Source of the DNA: an uncultured Robiginitomaculum sp.
GTDB taxonomy: Bacteria > Pseudomonadota > Alphaproteobacteria > Caulobacterales > Maricaulaceae
Reading direction: 5' to 3'
Length of the DNA stretch: 64,000 nt
NCBI GenBank assembly: GCA_938015875.1
Contig: CALLXE010000034.1
Coordinates: 1 to 64,000, forward strand
The notes below the pieces were generated by a model. The model worked only from the letters and a program-made list of their open reading frames with translations. It was not told the DNA's origin and made no database searches. Both the position numbers and the translations under genes were made by a program. Below are positions 40,622 to 50,916 of the stretch, one piece after another. The first letter of the stretch is position 1. The number at the start of each line of letters is the position of its first letter.

Positions 40622-41259
40622 TCGGTATGCTCTCAGGAACGTGCCTTGTGGCCGGCAGCGGCGAAGCCATCATTGATGTCGGCGGTGTTGGCTATCTGGT
40701 ACAATGCGGCAGTCGGACTTTGGCCCGTATGAGCGAGGGAAGCCCATCTCGCCTGCATATTGAAACCCATGTGCGCGAAACGGCGATAACGTTGTATGGC
40801 TTTGATTCTGAAGATGACCGGGCGTGGTTTATGCGGCTGCAATCGGTTCAGGGCGTTGGACCGAAGGCGGCTCTGGCGATTTTAGATATTCTGACCCCGG
40901 GGCAAATTCTGTCTGCCGCGAGTCTTGAGGATAAAGCGAGTTTTGCGCGCGCCTCGGGCGTCGGCCCGAAACTGGCGGGGCGTATCGCAACCGAATTATC
41001 CGGCAAGCCTGCGCCGTCAGGGCGGGGCTATAGCAGCGCCTTTATGAAGCCGTCCGCAGATGCAGATATGTCCGGCGCAGACCGCAATGAAGGGCTTTCG
41101 GATATGGCCCTGCGTAATGACGGCGTGTCGGCGCTCGTGAATTTAGGTATTGCGCAGCCGGACGCGCTGCGCGCGGTCGCGCAGGCTTACGAAGCCATGA
41201 GCGAAGATCCCAAGCTGGATGATCTTATTAAAGCAGCTCTTAAAGAGTTAAGCCAATAA
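40618..41259 (+). CDS. ruvA: Holliday junction DNA helicase RuvA
   Basis: MIGMLSGTCL...VGGVGYLVQ...LQSVQGVGPKAALAIL; ATGA overlap with ruvC. Confidence 0.97.
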   Translation: MIGMLSGTCLVAGSGEAIIDVGGVGYLVQCGSRTLARMSEGSPSRLHIETHVRETAITLYGFDSEDDRAWFMRLQSVQGVGPKAALAILDILTPGQILSAASLEDKASFARASGVGPKLAGRIATELSGKPAPSGRGYSSAFMKPSADADMSGADRNEGLSDMALRNDGVSALVNLGIAQPDALRAVAQAYEAMSEDPKLDDLIKAALKELSQ

Positions 41260-41311
41260 TGGGCGCGCAGTCTGACTTGAAGATATCAGCAAACGCCGTT
41301 ACGCATTCTAT

Positions 41312-42349
41312 ATGACTGATGACCGTCTCATAGATGCTCCGGCGCAAACAGGTGATGGCCGTGACCGTGCTTTGCGTCCGCTCGCCTTTGACGATTTTGT
41401 CGGGCAGAAAACAGCAATCTCCAATCTGAAAGTTTACGTTGAAGCGGCGAGTCGGCGCGGCGAAGCGCTTGATCATTTGCTTCTGTCCGGGCCGCCCGGC
41501 CTCGGCAAAACGACTCTGTCGCAAATCGTGTCGCGGGAACTCGGAGTCAATTTTCGCGCCACATCCGGCCCCGTCATATCCAAGGCCGGCGATTTGGCGG
41601 CGCTGCTGACCAATCTCGAACCGCGGGACGTTTTGTTCATCGACGAAATACATCGCCTGTCTCCTGCCGTAGAAGAGGTGCTCTATCCGGCAATGGAGGA
41701 TTTTGAACTGGATTTGATTATCGGCGATGGTCCCGCTGCGCGCTCAATTAAGATTGATTTGGCCCCGTTTACGCTGATTGGCGCAACCACCAGAGCAGGG
41801 CTGCTGGCAACCCCGCTGCGCGACCGGTTCGGCATTCCGGTGCGCCTGGAGTTTTATGACGTTGAAGAATTGACCAAAATTGTTGCGCGGGGCGGAGCAA
41901 AGCTTGGCGTTGACATGACAGCCGACGGAGCGCGGGAAATTGCCCGCCGTTCTCGTGGAACGCCCCGTGTGGCCGGGCGCCTTTTGCGCCGCGTTCGGGA
42001 TTTATCCGAGGACGCCGGCGCAGCAATTATCGATGCCGCGACTGCGGATGCTGCTTTGAAACGTCTTGATGTTGATGTCATCGGGCTTGATGCCCAAGAT
42101 CGGCGCTATCTGTCGGCACTGACGGAAATGTTCAGCGGCGGCCCGGTGGGCGCCGATACGATGGCTGCGGCCCTGTCTGAGGCCCGTGACGCACTTGAAG
42201 ACGTGATCGAGCCATACCTTATTCAGCAAGGCTTTATCATGCGTACGCCGCGTGGCCGCGTTGCTACCCCTCGCGCCTATGAGCATTTGGGTCTGACTCC
42301 GCCGCCCGCCAATATCGTGCCGATGATCGGGGGCGACAATAATGGATGA
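41312..42349 (+). CDS. ruvB: Holliday junction DNA helicase RuvB
   Basis: [12 protein letters not shown]...[14 protein letters not shown]...[15 protein letters not shown]. Confidence 0.98.
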   Translation: MTDDRLIDAPAQTGDGRDRALRPLAFDDFVGQKTAISNLKVYVEAASRRGEALDHLLLSGPPGLGKTTLSQIVSRELGVNFRATSGPVISKAGDLAALLTNLEPRDVLFIDEIHRLSPAVEEVLYPAMEDFELDLIIGDGPAARSIKIDLAPFTLIGATTRAGLLATPLRDRFGIPVRLEFYDVEELTKIVARGGAKLGVDMTADGAREIARRSRGTPRVAGRLLRRVRDLSEDAGAAIIDAATADAALKRLDVDVIGLDAQDRRYLSALTEMFSGGPVGADTMAAALSEARDALEDVIEPYLIQQGFIMRTPRGRVATPRAYEHLGLTPPPANIVPMIGGDNNG

Positions 42350-42791
42350 GCTGACGCAGCCGACAATGGGCTATTTTAAAGGTCGTGAACATTTTTACCC
42401 GGTGCGGGTCTTCTATGAGGATACGGATTTTTCCGGCGTGGTTTATTACGCGAACTATCTGCGGTTTTTGGAACGTGCCCGCAGCTCATTTTTCCGCCTC
42501 GCCGGGATCGGGCATGCAGAACTGCTGGAGCGGGATCCGCCGCTCGCCTTTGTTATTCGTAAAATCAATTTGGATTACAGGATGTCGGCCCGCATTGACG
42601 ATGCCCTGACGGTCATGACGACATACGACACATTCAAAGGCGCGCGCCTGATGGTGACGCAAAAGGTTTATCGGAGTGATGATCTGCTTCTGACGGCCGA
42701 CAGCGAAGCGGCCTGCATTGATCTGACCGGCCGCCCAAAACGTGCCCCTAAAGAAATGATCGAAAAGCTGACCCCTTATCTGGCAAGGTAA
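42342..42791 (+). CDS. ybgC: Tol-Pal-associated acyl-CoA thioesterase
   Basis: [27 protein letters not shown]. Confidence 0.95.
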   Translation: MDELTQPTMGYFKGREHFYPVRVFYEDTDFSGVVYYANYLRFLERARSSFFRLAGIGHAELLERDPPLAFVIRKINLDYRMSARIDDALTVMTTYDTFKGARLMVTQKVYRSDDLLLTADSEAACIDLTGRPKRAPKEMIEKLTPYLAR

Positions 42792-42841
42792 TGGGCCTGT
42801 CAGTATTCGGGCTTTAAATGGGTCATGCCGCGCTGCGATTT

Positions 42842-43108
42842 TTACGGCGTGTTTATGGCTTTGCTAAAGACAGTTCCGGCGTCCCACTTTGCTTTTTTGC
42901 GAAACAGGACCCGGTTTAAAAGCAATCCGACGGCGACGGTTGTGACAAGATTTAAGGCCATCAAGTGAATAAAGTGCAGCTTTACATTTTGCGTCAGGGT
43001 TGTTGAATTTTCCACGAGCGGGTTCAGCATCCAGCCATAAAATACGACGCCGAAAACAACGGCCAACATCATGGCGCGGGCATCAATGTTTTTAAATAAA
43101 AGTCCCAC
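42842..43108 (-). CDS. Small membrane protein, hypothetical
   Basis: 88-aa ORF with two predicted hydrophobic helices. Confidence 0.55.
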   Translation of the reverse strand: MGLLFKNIDARAMMLAVVFGVVFYGWMLNPLVENSTTLTQNVKLHFIHLMALNLVTTVAVGLLLNRVLFRKKAKWDAGTVFSKAINTP

Positions 43109-43285
43109 AATAAAGGTCGCCAGAATCCGGCGAAAAATGTTTATCTTGAAGTCTTCTCCGGCGCGATTATTGATTGGGAAACCCGAAAAAGTGTCGCCAT
43201 GCGATCCCGTATACGCGCCAACAATGATCGGGCTTTGTCTTTGAAATGGAAGTGTGATTTTTAACGGTATAAGCGGCGTGAGCGC

Positions 43286-43729
43286 TTACGGCCTGTTTGC
43301 AATCAAAACCGCCTTGGCGGTTTCCAGATTTAAATCAAAAAAATCACGATCGATCATAGAGGCATAGGTAGCCCCGCATAAGCGGCCTTTTTTAAAGGCG
43401 CGGATGGTTAGCCTTGGCTGACAGAGTAGGCCCAGACCCGCTAAAAATCCGCACAAAGCGACGGCGCGGGCATCTCTATAACAGCGCGCGCCAAGCTCCC
43501 AACTTGCTAATGACAGTTCTCCTGAAGCTGTCGTCGGATAACCCGTCAGCATATGATGGGCGTCGTGGCGGTTTATGATCTCGCGCCGCCATATAAAATT
43601 TGGCAGCGGAAAGATATAACTTCCCAGTTGGGCCATCCAGACAATGCGGCGGTCTTCATTGACATCAAGATCATTGGCTCGGCGAAAGCCGGTGAGGCTT
43701 TCGCCGATGGTCGGGTCAGTCGCTGACAT
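43286..43729 (-). CDS. Coq4-like protein
   Basis: RHDAHHMLTGYPTTASGELSLASWELGA fits HDxxHx(11)E, the Coq4 metal motif as recalled; start trimmed to ATG at 43729. Confidence 0.65.
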   Translation of the reverse strand: MSATDPTIGESLTGFRRANDLDVNEDRRIVWMAQLGSYIFPLPNFIWRREIINRHDAHHMLTGYPTTASGELSLASWELGARCYRDARAVALCGFLAGLGLLCQPRLTIRAFKKGRLCGATYASMIDRDFFDLNLETAKAVLIANRP

Positions 43730-44731
43730 TATGGTCCGCCGCCGAAAGCTCGGCTTGCCCGGGCGCAGCAATTGATAAGGCCCGATCTGTAACCGGCGTA
43801 ATACCGGGACGCGGCGGCAGGATGTGCGGAAGCTTTATATCTTTGGCGAGGCCGAGCTTTTCGAGCGCGCGAATAAACACAAAGCCAAGATCAATTTGCC
43901 CGGGGTAAAGCCCGTGCTTGGCCGAGCTCGGAAAAGCGTGATGATTGCAATGCCAGCTTTCGCCCATAGTCGGAATGGCGAGCAGGGGGATATTGTGAGC
44001 CTGCAGGGATGCGCCGTCTAAATGCCAATCTTGCGGGCCGCGCGTATGGGCAAAATATGAAATAAACCAATGCATTTTCGTGCAAGCCGCAATCCGAACC
44101 GCAACGCCCCATATTACCCAGGGCCAGCCGCCGATCATAAACAGGATAATCGCAACGGGGATTTGGTGCGCCATCCAAGTCTTTTGTAAGAATTTATAAA
44201 ACGGATCATTTCCGATCTCGGAGCCCGGATCAAATCCCGGCGGGTTATCAAGAATCAGGCGGAAATTTAAGTAATAAACACCTTCGCTCCACATATTGGT
44301 TTACCGTGCCTTAAAAACCAATGGCAATCGGCTTCGCGCTGCGCCCAGTCTCGGGTGTCATGCAGCCCTATGGTCCAAATCGGGCCTCCCATGCCGACGA
44401 GCGTTCCCATATAAACAAGGATATATTCCAGCCATTTCGGGCACGAAAAGCTACGGTGAATAAGACGACGGTGAAAGCCGACGGAGTGTCCGGCGCAGAG
44501 CGTCACGGCTGACAAGCCAAGGAAGGCTGCAAGCGCGCCCCATGTAAAGTATATCGGACCGGCGATCAGGGCTATCAGTAAAAAACCTGTGTTCCATAAA
44601 GAGCGCGCCGGATCCCAGACGACGCGGCCTTTATCGGGGCGCGCCGTATCCAAATTCGTCAACGAATTGACTTTGAATGCGGCGCTGCCCACTGATTTGG
44701 CGGAAATGTCTTTTGCAGATGTATCGGTCAT
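43716..44731 (-). pseudogene. Fatty-acid (acyl-CoA) desaturase interrupted by a frameshift
   Basis: Two overlapping ORFs (44267-44731, 43716-44294) carry consecutive parts of one desaturase: GHSVGFHRRLIHRSF + HDTRDWAQREADCHWF, then GESWHCNHHAFPSSA. Confidence 0.85.
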
Positions 44732-45627
44732 GACGGCTCTCTGATTATAATCGTGTCAGTGAGATATTTCGCGCTTTGCTTTGCGGCCAGTTGCTGCATA
44801 GGGCCAAAATACCAGACAGTATCCAGCAAGCGTTCATATTTTACTGTCAGCGAGATTTGCGTCCCGCCTGTCTCAAGCGGCGTAAAGTGAACTTCTGTGC
44901 CTTCAATGTTCATGTAATGGGACAGATAGGCTGTGTTCTTTGTGATCGTCGTTTGAATATGCTGCGGATTGACCTGCGAGATCAAAATGTCCATCTCGCC
45001 CTTATGGAAATTGCCGAAACCCCATTTTTTATAAGTAAAGTGAAGGTTGTGCACATCACCGGCGTTTAAAGTGCCGGCGTGAATTTTGTCAGGGAGCGGG
45101 AACAGACGCAAAAACCATCCGCGTTTTCTCGGCATGGCAATATCGGCGGCCATATTGGCTTTCAGCTGTGCAATACTTTGATCGGTTTGGGCGACGTAAA
45201 CGGCCGTGTTGTGACGTGGATAGGTGGTTTGCGGCAGCATACCTTCCGTCGCCAAGCCAAAAACTATGGCGGGCAGGGTGAGCGCTTTGAGGGATGATTT
45301 GTCCTCAAATATGGCCGCAAACAAATAACCGACGCCCGCCATAACATAGTAAATCGGCATAAACATCAGCACGCAAAGAAAGCCTTCCATCAAAAACGCC
45401 GATGTAATCAGGAAAATAATCGTAACGAGGCGAAAATGGTTTAAAAACCGAACGCCAACAGACCGTCCTGCCATGGGCCGTGTCAAAAAGAACAGGGCGG
45501 CAGAGAGCGCAAAGGGAACCACCAAATACAGGAGCGTTCCGGTCCCAAACCGCGAGTCCAGCAGGGAACGTGTTACAAGCACCGCAATGCCGATCAAAAA
45601 GATCAACGGCCCGATATATTTTTTCAT
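44728..45627 (-). CDS. Membrane protein with C-terminal SRPBCC-like region, hypothetical
   Basis: Several N-terminal hydrophobic helices; soluble C-terminal part with VHFTPLETGGTQISLTVKYERLLDTVWYFGPMQQLAAKQSAKYL. Confidence 0.6.
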   Translation of the reverse strand: MKKYIGPLIFLIGIAVLVTRSLLDSRFGTGTLLYLVVPFALSAALFFLTRPMAGRSVGVRFLNHFRLVTIIFLITSAFLMEGFLCVLMFMPIYYVMAGVGYLFAAIFEDKSSLKALTLPAIVFGLATEGMLPQTTYPRHNTAVYVAQTDQSIAQLKANMAADIAMPRKRGWFLRLFPLPDKIHAGTLNAGDVHNLHFTYKKWGFGNFHKGEMDILISQVNPQHIQTTITKNTAYLSHYMNIEGTEVHFTPLETGGTQISLTVKYERLLDTVWYFGPMQQLAAKQSAKYLTDTIIIREPS

Positions 45628-45901
45628 ATGTCCCCCAACGTCCCTCATATAGTTTTATCAGTGGCCGGACAGGCCGCGCGCGTCAAGGTTGATTGATGTC
45701 GCAGGCTTGCCGTGCTTGCGCGCAATTAAGTGCAGGGCCGGGGTTACGGTTAATAATCTCTTACCGTTTCCCCCTTAAACCTTGGGTTACGGCATATTCA
45801 TTGGCACTGACCTTTAAATCGCCATACTGTTGAATTTTATGGGGCTGAGTCGCGCTTGGTCTGAATTTAGTGTTTTGTATTTTGTGATTTAAAGGAAAGC
45901 T

Positions 45902-46666
45902 ATGCTTTTGGTTTTTGATATGGCGGTCAACGCCGCGCTGCCCCTCATGCAAGCGGTGACAAGCGCGCCATTGGGTGAGGTAAAGTCTGATTTTTCTATC
46001 ATCGGCCTGTTTCTGCATTCTGATATCATTATCAAACTGATCATGATCGGTCTTGTGCTGGCATCAATATGGTCTTGGATGGTTGTCGCAGATAAGTTTT
46101 TTGCCTTCCGCCTGCTTAAAAAGCGCGCGAGTGATTTTGAAGAGACGTTTTGGTCCGGACGTACGCTTGAAGAATTAGACGCGGGCCTGTCTCAGGAAAA
46201 CCGCGATCCGATGGGGCGCGTCTTTTCCGCTGCTATGCGCGAATGGCGCGAGAGCCAAGGACCAAACGGCCGTATGGACGGCGATTTGCTTGGCACGCGC
46301 GAACGCCTCGACCGGGTTATGAACCTTGTGATCAACCGGGAATTGACAAAAGCGCAAAGCGGACTCGGCGTTCTGGCCTCTGTCGGCTCTACCGCGCCGT
46401 TTGTCGGTCTGCTGGGCACGGTTTGGGGGATTTTGAATACGTTCCGAGCCGTTTCGGCGTCCAATAATGCGGGCTTTATTACTATTCTGCCGGGCATTAC
46501 CGAGGCGCTTTTCCTGACTGCTCTCGGCCTTGTTGTCGCTATACCGGCGGTCGTCTTTTATAATAAATTCTCAGGCGATCTGAATAAATATGCCGGCCGC
46601 CTTGAGGGTTACGCAGACGAGTTGTCGGCTATCCTGTCGCGTAAGCTGGCTAAGAGCGTCAAATAA
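45902..46666 (+). CDS. tolQ: Tol-Pal system protein TolQ
   Basis: LGVLASVGSTAPFVGLLGTVWGILNTFRAVSASNNAGFITILPGITEALFLTALGL. Confidence 0.97.
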   Translation: MLLVFDMAVNAALPLMQAVTSAPLGEVKSDFSIIGLFLHSDIIIKLIMIGLVLASIWSWMVVADKFFAFRLLKKRASDFEETFWSGRTLEELDAGLSQENRDPMGRVFSAAMREWRESQGPNGRMDGDLLGTRERLDRVMNLVINRELTKAQSGLGVLASVGSTAPFVGLLGTVWGILNTFRAVSASNNAGFITILPGITEALFLTALGLVVAIPAVVFYNKFSGDLNKYAGRLEGYADELSAILSRKLAKSVK

Positions 46667-47100
46667 TGGCGATGGGCCCCACACAGCGCGGCAACGGGCG
46701 TAGTTCGCGTCGCAGCCAGCCTATGAGCGAGATTAACGTCACCCCGTTTGTCGATGTGATGTTGGTTTTACTGATTGTGTTTATGGTGGCGGCGACGACA
46801 TTGTCCATCGGCGTCGCGATTGACTTGCCGAAGACCGATGCCAAAGCCCTGCCGACGAGCAAAGACCCGCTTTTGATTACTGTTGATGCTGAGGGCGGCG
46901 TGTTTTTGCAGGACGAGGCGGTCAATCTGGACACAGTTGTCCCGCGCCTGACCGCCATTGCGGAGAACGGTTATGAGGAGCGCATACATTTGCGCGCAGA
47001 CGCCGGGGCGGATTACGGCGCGGTGATGAAAGTCATGGCGCGCATCAACAAGGCCGGTTTTTCCAATCTTAATTTGGTGACTGACCCGGAAGATCAATAG
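46666..47100 (+). CDS. tolR: Tol-Pal system protein TolR
   Basis: MSEINVTPFVDVMLVLLIVFMVAA. Confidence 0.96.
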   Translation: MAMGPTQRGNGRSSRRSQPMSEINVTPFVDVMLVLLIVFMVAATTLSIGVAIDLPKTDAKALPTSKDPLLITVDAEGGVFLQDEAVNLDTVVPRLTAIAENGYEERIHLRADAGADYGAVMKVMARINKAGFSNLNLVTDPEDQ

Positions 47101-47101
47101 A

Positions 47102-47965
47102 ATGAAATTCGGCTTGCCCATATCGCTTGCATTGCATGGCGGCGTTCTCGCTGTCTCTGTGGTCGGCTTTGGGTTTAAGGCCAAAGCGGCACCTGAAATG
47201 CGCGTAATTCCGGTCAAGATTTTTACGATTTCCGATACAACGAATGTGCACGCAACTGAGAAAGCACCAAAGCCAAAGCCGGTAGAGACACCGGCCGATA
47301 TTGCGCCCCCGCCCCCTGAGCTTAAGAACGAGCCTGAAAAAGCGCCCGAAAAAACACCTGAAGCTGCGCCCAAAGCCGAGGTCATGGCGGAAACCCCTGC
47401 GCCACAAGCGGAGCCCGAAACAACTGAAACTGCTCAAAAAACACCGGATACAATCTCGCCGCCTAAACCTGAAAAGCCCAAGCCGCTGTCTTTGGATGAT
47501 CTGTCGGCCCTGGTCAAAGGCAGCAAGGGTAAGACGGACACGGGCGATCAAAAAATGCTTGAGAGCGAACGCCGCCGTATAGAGCTGGCTGACGCATCGC
47601 GCGCGGCTGCGGGGCAGGGCACCGGGCTGACAACGGCGTATGAAGACGCGATTATGCGGCGGATCTACAATGCATGGCGCATTCCGTCCGGCGCGCCTGA
47701 CCTTGAGAGTCTGATCGTTGGAGTCGATGTCACGCTGGATCAAAGCGGCAAAGTTTTGACGGCGGGTTTGTCAGAAGACAGCGCGCGCAAGGCGGCGGGC
47801 AATGATTACTATAAAATTGCGGCAGAGAGCGCCGTGCGCGCTGTGCAAGATGCTGCTGAGTTTAAATTTCTGCCGCGCGCCGAGTATGAGCGGTGGCGCA
47901 ATCTTTCTTTGACATTTTTCCCTAAAGACGCGGCTGAAAGCAATTCTGCCGGCGTGCCAACCTGA
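47102..47965 (+). CDS. tolA: Tol-Pal system protein TolA-like
   Basis: N-terminal TM segment, Pro/Lys/Glu-rich stalk, C-terminal TonB-like domain, position between tolR and tolB. Confidence 0.88.
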   Translation: MKFGLPISLALHGGVLAVSVVGFGFKAKAAPEMRVIPVKIFTISDTTNVHATEKAPKPKPVETPADIAPPPPELKNEPEKAPEKTPEAAPKAEVMAETPAPQAEPETTETAQKTPDTISPPKPEKPKPLSLDDLSALVKGSKGKTDTGDQKMLESERRRIELADASRAAAGQGTGLTTAYEDAIMRRIYNAWRIPSGAPDLESLIVGVDVTLDQSGKVLTAGLSEDSARKAAGNDYYKIAAESAVRAVQDAAEFKFLPRAEYERWRNLSLTFFPKDAAESNSAGVPT

Positions 47966-47984
47966 CTTAATTTGAAAGCCTGAT

Positions 47985-49313
47985 ATGACGCGGATTGTAA
48001 AATTCCTGACGACCTTTGTTGCCCTCTTGGCGTTGTTTGGCGCAAGCGCCCATGCGCAGCTGTCGATAGATATTACTAAAAGCGAATTTGACCCGATCCG
48101 TATTGCGGTGACGGATTTTCAAAGCGATGACGCGAGAACCCGGCAGGTGGCTGAGGACATTGCCGGTGTTATCCGCGCCAATCTTGAGCGTTCGGGGCTT
48201 TTCGACGTCCTTGAGCCGAAAGGATTTGTCGGCACAGCGCCGGACATTCGTTATCAACCGACCTTTGCGGATTGGCGCGTGATTAAAGCTCAAGGCCTTG
48301 TTGTCGGGCGGATTGTGCGCGAGTCCGACAGCCGTCTGTCAGTGGAATATCGCCTTTGGGACGTATACGGTGAAAGCCAGCTTGAAGGGCTGCGCCTGGG
48401 TACGTCCCCTGATAATTGGCGCCGCATTGCGCACCAAATCTCTGACAGCATTTATAAACGGCTGACCGGTGAAGACGGCTATTTTGACAGCCGGATCGTT
48501 TATATCGCGGAGTCCGGGCCAAAGATTGACCGCACCAAACGCCTGTCAATTATGGACCAAGACGGCGCAAATGTGAAACCGCTCCTGTCCGGTCCCGGCA
48601 TGGTGCTGACGCCGCGTTTTGACCGTAACGCGCAAAAAATCGCCTATTTGTCCTATGAAGGCCGCCGTCCGGAAGTCTATTTGATGGACATTGAAACCGG
48701 CCGCCGCGAGAAACTCGGCGCGTTTGACGGTATGACCACATCCCCTCGCTTTTCCCCGGACGGTCGCAAGCTTGTATTCACGCAGATGAACCGCGGTAAT
48801 TCCGATATATACGAATTTGATCTGGCAAACCGTACATCCAAAGCTCTGACAAAGAGCCCCGGTATTGATACCTCGCCGAGCTATAGCGCGGACGGCAGAA
48901 AAATTGTGTTTAACTCAGATCGCGGCGGCACGCCCCAGCTTTACGTGATGGATGCAAGCGGCAAAAACGTCAAACGCATCAGCTTTGGCAAGGGGCGCTA
49001 TACCGCCCCGGTCTGGTCACCGCGCGGTGATAAAATCGCCTTTACCAAATCCGGCGGCGGGAGATTCTCTATCGGCGTTATGAATACGGATGGCAGCGCA
49101 GAGCGCACACTGTCGTCGAGCTATCTTGATGAAGGCCCGACATGGGCTCCGAATGGCCGGGTCGTTCTGTTTACCCGCGAAGGGCGGGGCGCCAACGGAT
49201 TATCGACGATTTGGTCCGTTGACTTAACCGGCCGTAACCTTCGTAAAGTGCCGACCCCGACCGGCGCGTCCGATCCGGCGTGGTCACCGCTTTTACCGAC
49301 GCGGGGCCGATGA
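47985..49313 (+). CDS. tolB: Tol-Pal system beta-propeller protein TolB
   Basis: WD40-like PD40 repeats (TSPRFSPDGRKLVFT, TSPSYSADGRKIVFNSDRGG). Confidence 0.97.
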   Translation: MTRIVKFLTTFVALLALFGASAHAQLSIDITKSEFDPIRIAVTDFQSDDARTRQVAEDIAGVIRANLERSGLFDVLEPKGFVGTAPDIRYQPTFADWRVIKAQGLVVGRIVRESDSRLSVEYRLWDVYGESQLEGLRLGTSPDNWRRIAHQISDSIYKRLTGEDGYFDSRIVYIAESGPKIDRTKRLSIMDQDGANVKPLLSGPGMVLTPRFDRNAQKIAYLSYEGRRPEVYLMDIETGRREKLGAFDGMTTSPRFSPDGRKLVFTQMNRGNSDIYEFDLANRTSKALTKSPGIDTSPSYSADGRKIVFNSDRGGTPQLYVMDASGKNVKRISFGKGRYTAPVWSPRGDKIAFTKSGGGRFSIGVMNTDGSAERTLSSSYLDEGPTWAPNGRVVLFTREGRGANGLSTIWSVDLTGRNLRKVPTPTGASDPAWSPLLPTRGR

Positions 49314-49443
49314 GCACAATCTGCCTTAGTGCGAACAAATTTTGTAGTCAGACAAGGGGCGCTGCAGATTGCGGGGAGGTAACTTGCCGGCGCGTAGAAG
49401 CGGCTCTAGGGTAAAGTAATAAGAAAACCGTGAGGAGAGACAC

Positions 49444-50043
49444 ATGAATGACTTTAATTTTAAACCGGTAAAATTGGCGGTTTTGATGGCTGCAATCAGC
49501 GTTTTAGGAGCCTGCGCAAGCGCGCCAAAACAGGTTGAGCAAGTGCAAGTGCCGCCGCCGCCCAAACCGGTTGAAAAGCCTGTCTTCACAAAGCCGGAGC
49601 CCATGCCGCAAGCCGAAGCCCGCGTTCAGGAACCTGTCTTTCAACCGCTCCCGGAAAATTATGTTGCCCCGGGCAGCGTTGAGGATTTCGTCGCCTCTGC
49701 CGGCGACCGCGTCTTTTTTGGCTATGACCAATCGACATTGACGTCCCAAGCCCGTGATATTTTGCGCGCACAGGCCAATTGGTTGAGCAGCTATCCGCAG
49801 GCCATTGCTGTGATTGGCGGTCATGCCGACGAGCGCGGAACCCGCGAATATAATCTGTCACTTGGCGAGAAACGTGCCTCTGCGGTCAAAGATTTCCTTG
49901 TATCCCAAGGCGTCAGTCCTGACCGCGTAACGACTGTGTCCTACGGCAAAGAACGTCCGATTGCCGGCGGCTCTGATGAGCAGTCTTGGGCGCTTAACCG
50001 AAACGGCCATACGGCAATTGTTGCCGGTGCCTATAACAGCTAA
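49444..50043 (+). CDS. pal: Peptidoglycan-associated lipoprotein Pal
   Basis: Lipobox LGACAS; OmpA-like GGHADERGTREYNLSLGEKRASAVKDFL. Confidence 0.97.
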   Translation: MNDFNFKPVKLAVLMAAISVLGACASAPKQVEQVQVPPPPKPVEKPVFTKPEPMPQAEARVQEPVFQPLPENYVAPGSVEDFVASAGDRVFFGYDQSTLTSQARDILRAQANWLSSYPQAIAVIGGHADERGTREYNLSLGEKRASAVKDFLVSQGVSPDRVTTVSYGKERPIAGGSDEQSWALNRNGHTAIVAGAYNS

Positions 50044-50049
50044 CACGAA

Positions 50050-50916
50050 ATGAAACTGTCCATGAAAACGATCTTATCCTCCCTAATGATTGCCGCGATG
50101 TTCTTCGCGGCAGAGACGCCGTCTTTTGCGCAAAGCAAAAAGGAAATGGTGGCTAAGGATATAGAACTGGATCAGCGCCTTGCTGATCTGGAAGGGCGCA
50201 TGTTGACCGGAGACCCGGCAGCAGAGCGCCTGATGGAACGTATGGACACGCTCGAAGCAGCGCAGCGCGCGATGACCGGTGAGATCGAGCAGCTTCGTTA
50301 TGAACGCGAAAGCTTGCGCGGAGATGTCGAAAGCTTGGTCAAAGATATTGCGGCCTTGCAAACGCAAATGGCGGACATGAAGCGCGCGCCTGTCATGGCG
50401 GTGCCGGCGCAAGCTTTACCGTCAACACCCTATGTTGACAGTCATAATAGCGGGCAAACATTCGCCGCGCCGTTTCCCGGTCCGGCTCCGATGGATCAAA
50501 CCGGCGTGCAGCCTATGGGCACGCAAACCGTCGCGGCGTCCGAGCTTCAATCTATCGGACTGGAGAAACTGCGCTCCGGGGATTTCACCGGCGCGCAGCT
50601 CGCGTTTAAACAATATATCGAAGTCAGCCCGGACGCCCCGGATGTCGGGGACGCCTATTTCTGGCTCGGCGAGACTTACTTTGTCAAAAGCGGATTCGAA
50701 AAAGCCGCCGAGAGCTATATCGCCTCTATGCGCGCGTCCCCGGAAGGCGAACTTGCCCCGAGCGCTATGATTGGTTTGGCCGGCGCGCTGCGCGGTATGG
50801 ATAATACCGAAGGCGCGTGTCAAACGCTCGGCAGTTTCCCGATACAGTTTCCCGATGCGCCGCCGGATTTGCGCGTTAAAGCTGACCGCGAAGCGCAGCG
50901 CTCCGGCTGTCAGTAG
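50050..50916 (+). CDS. cpoB: Tol-Pal cell division coordinator CpoB/YbgF
   Basis: Coiled coil plus TPR region; downstream of pal. Confidence 0.92.
   Translation: MKLSMKTILSSLMIAAMFFAAETPSFAQSKKEMVAKDIELDQRLADLEGRMLTGDPAAERLMERMDTLEAAQRAMTGEIEQLRYERESLRGDVESLVKDIAALQTQMADMKRAPVMAVPAQALPSTPYVDSHNSGQTFAAPFPGPAPMDQTGVQPMGTQTVAASELQSIGLEKLRSGDFTGAQLAFKQYIEVSPDAPDVGDAYFWLGETYFVKSGFEKAAESYIASMRASPEGELAPSAMIGLAGALRGMDNTEGACQTLGSFPIQFPDAPPDLRVKADREAQRSGCQ

Noticed and set aside
44267-44294. Programmed ribosomal frameshifting as the explanation for the split desaturase
   Set aside because: No classical slippery heptamer plus structure is apparent at the junction; a dinucleotide duplication explains the change more simply. 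Not excluded experimentally.
47069-47743. 224-aa minus-strand ORF antisense to tolA
   Set aside because: Arg/Phe/Cys-rich product typical of the antisense of Glu/Lys/Pro-rich coding sequence; tolA is supported by synteny and architecture.
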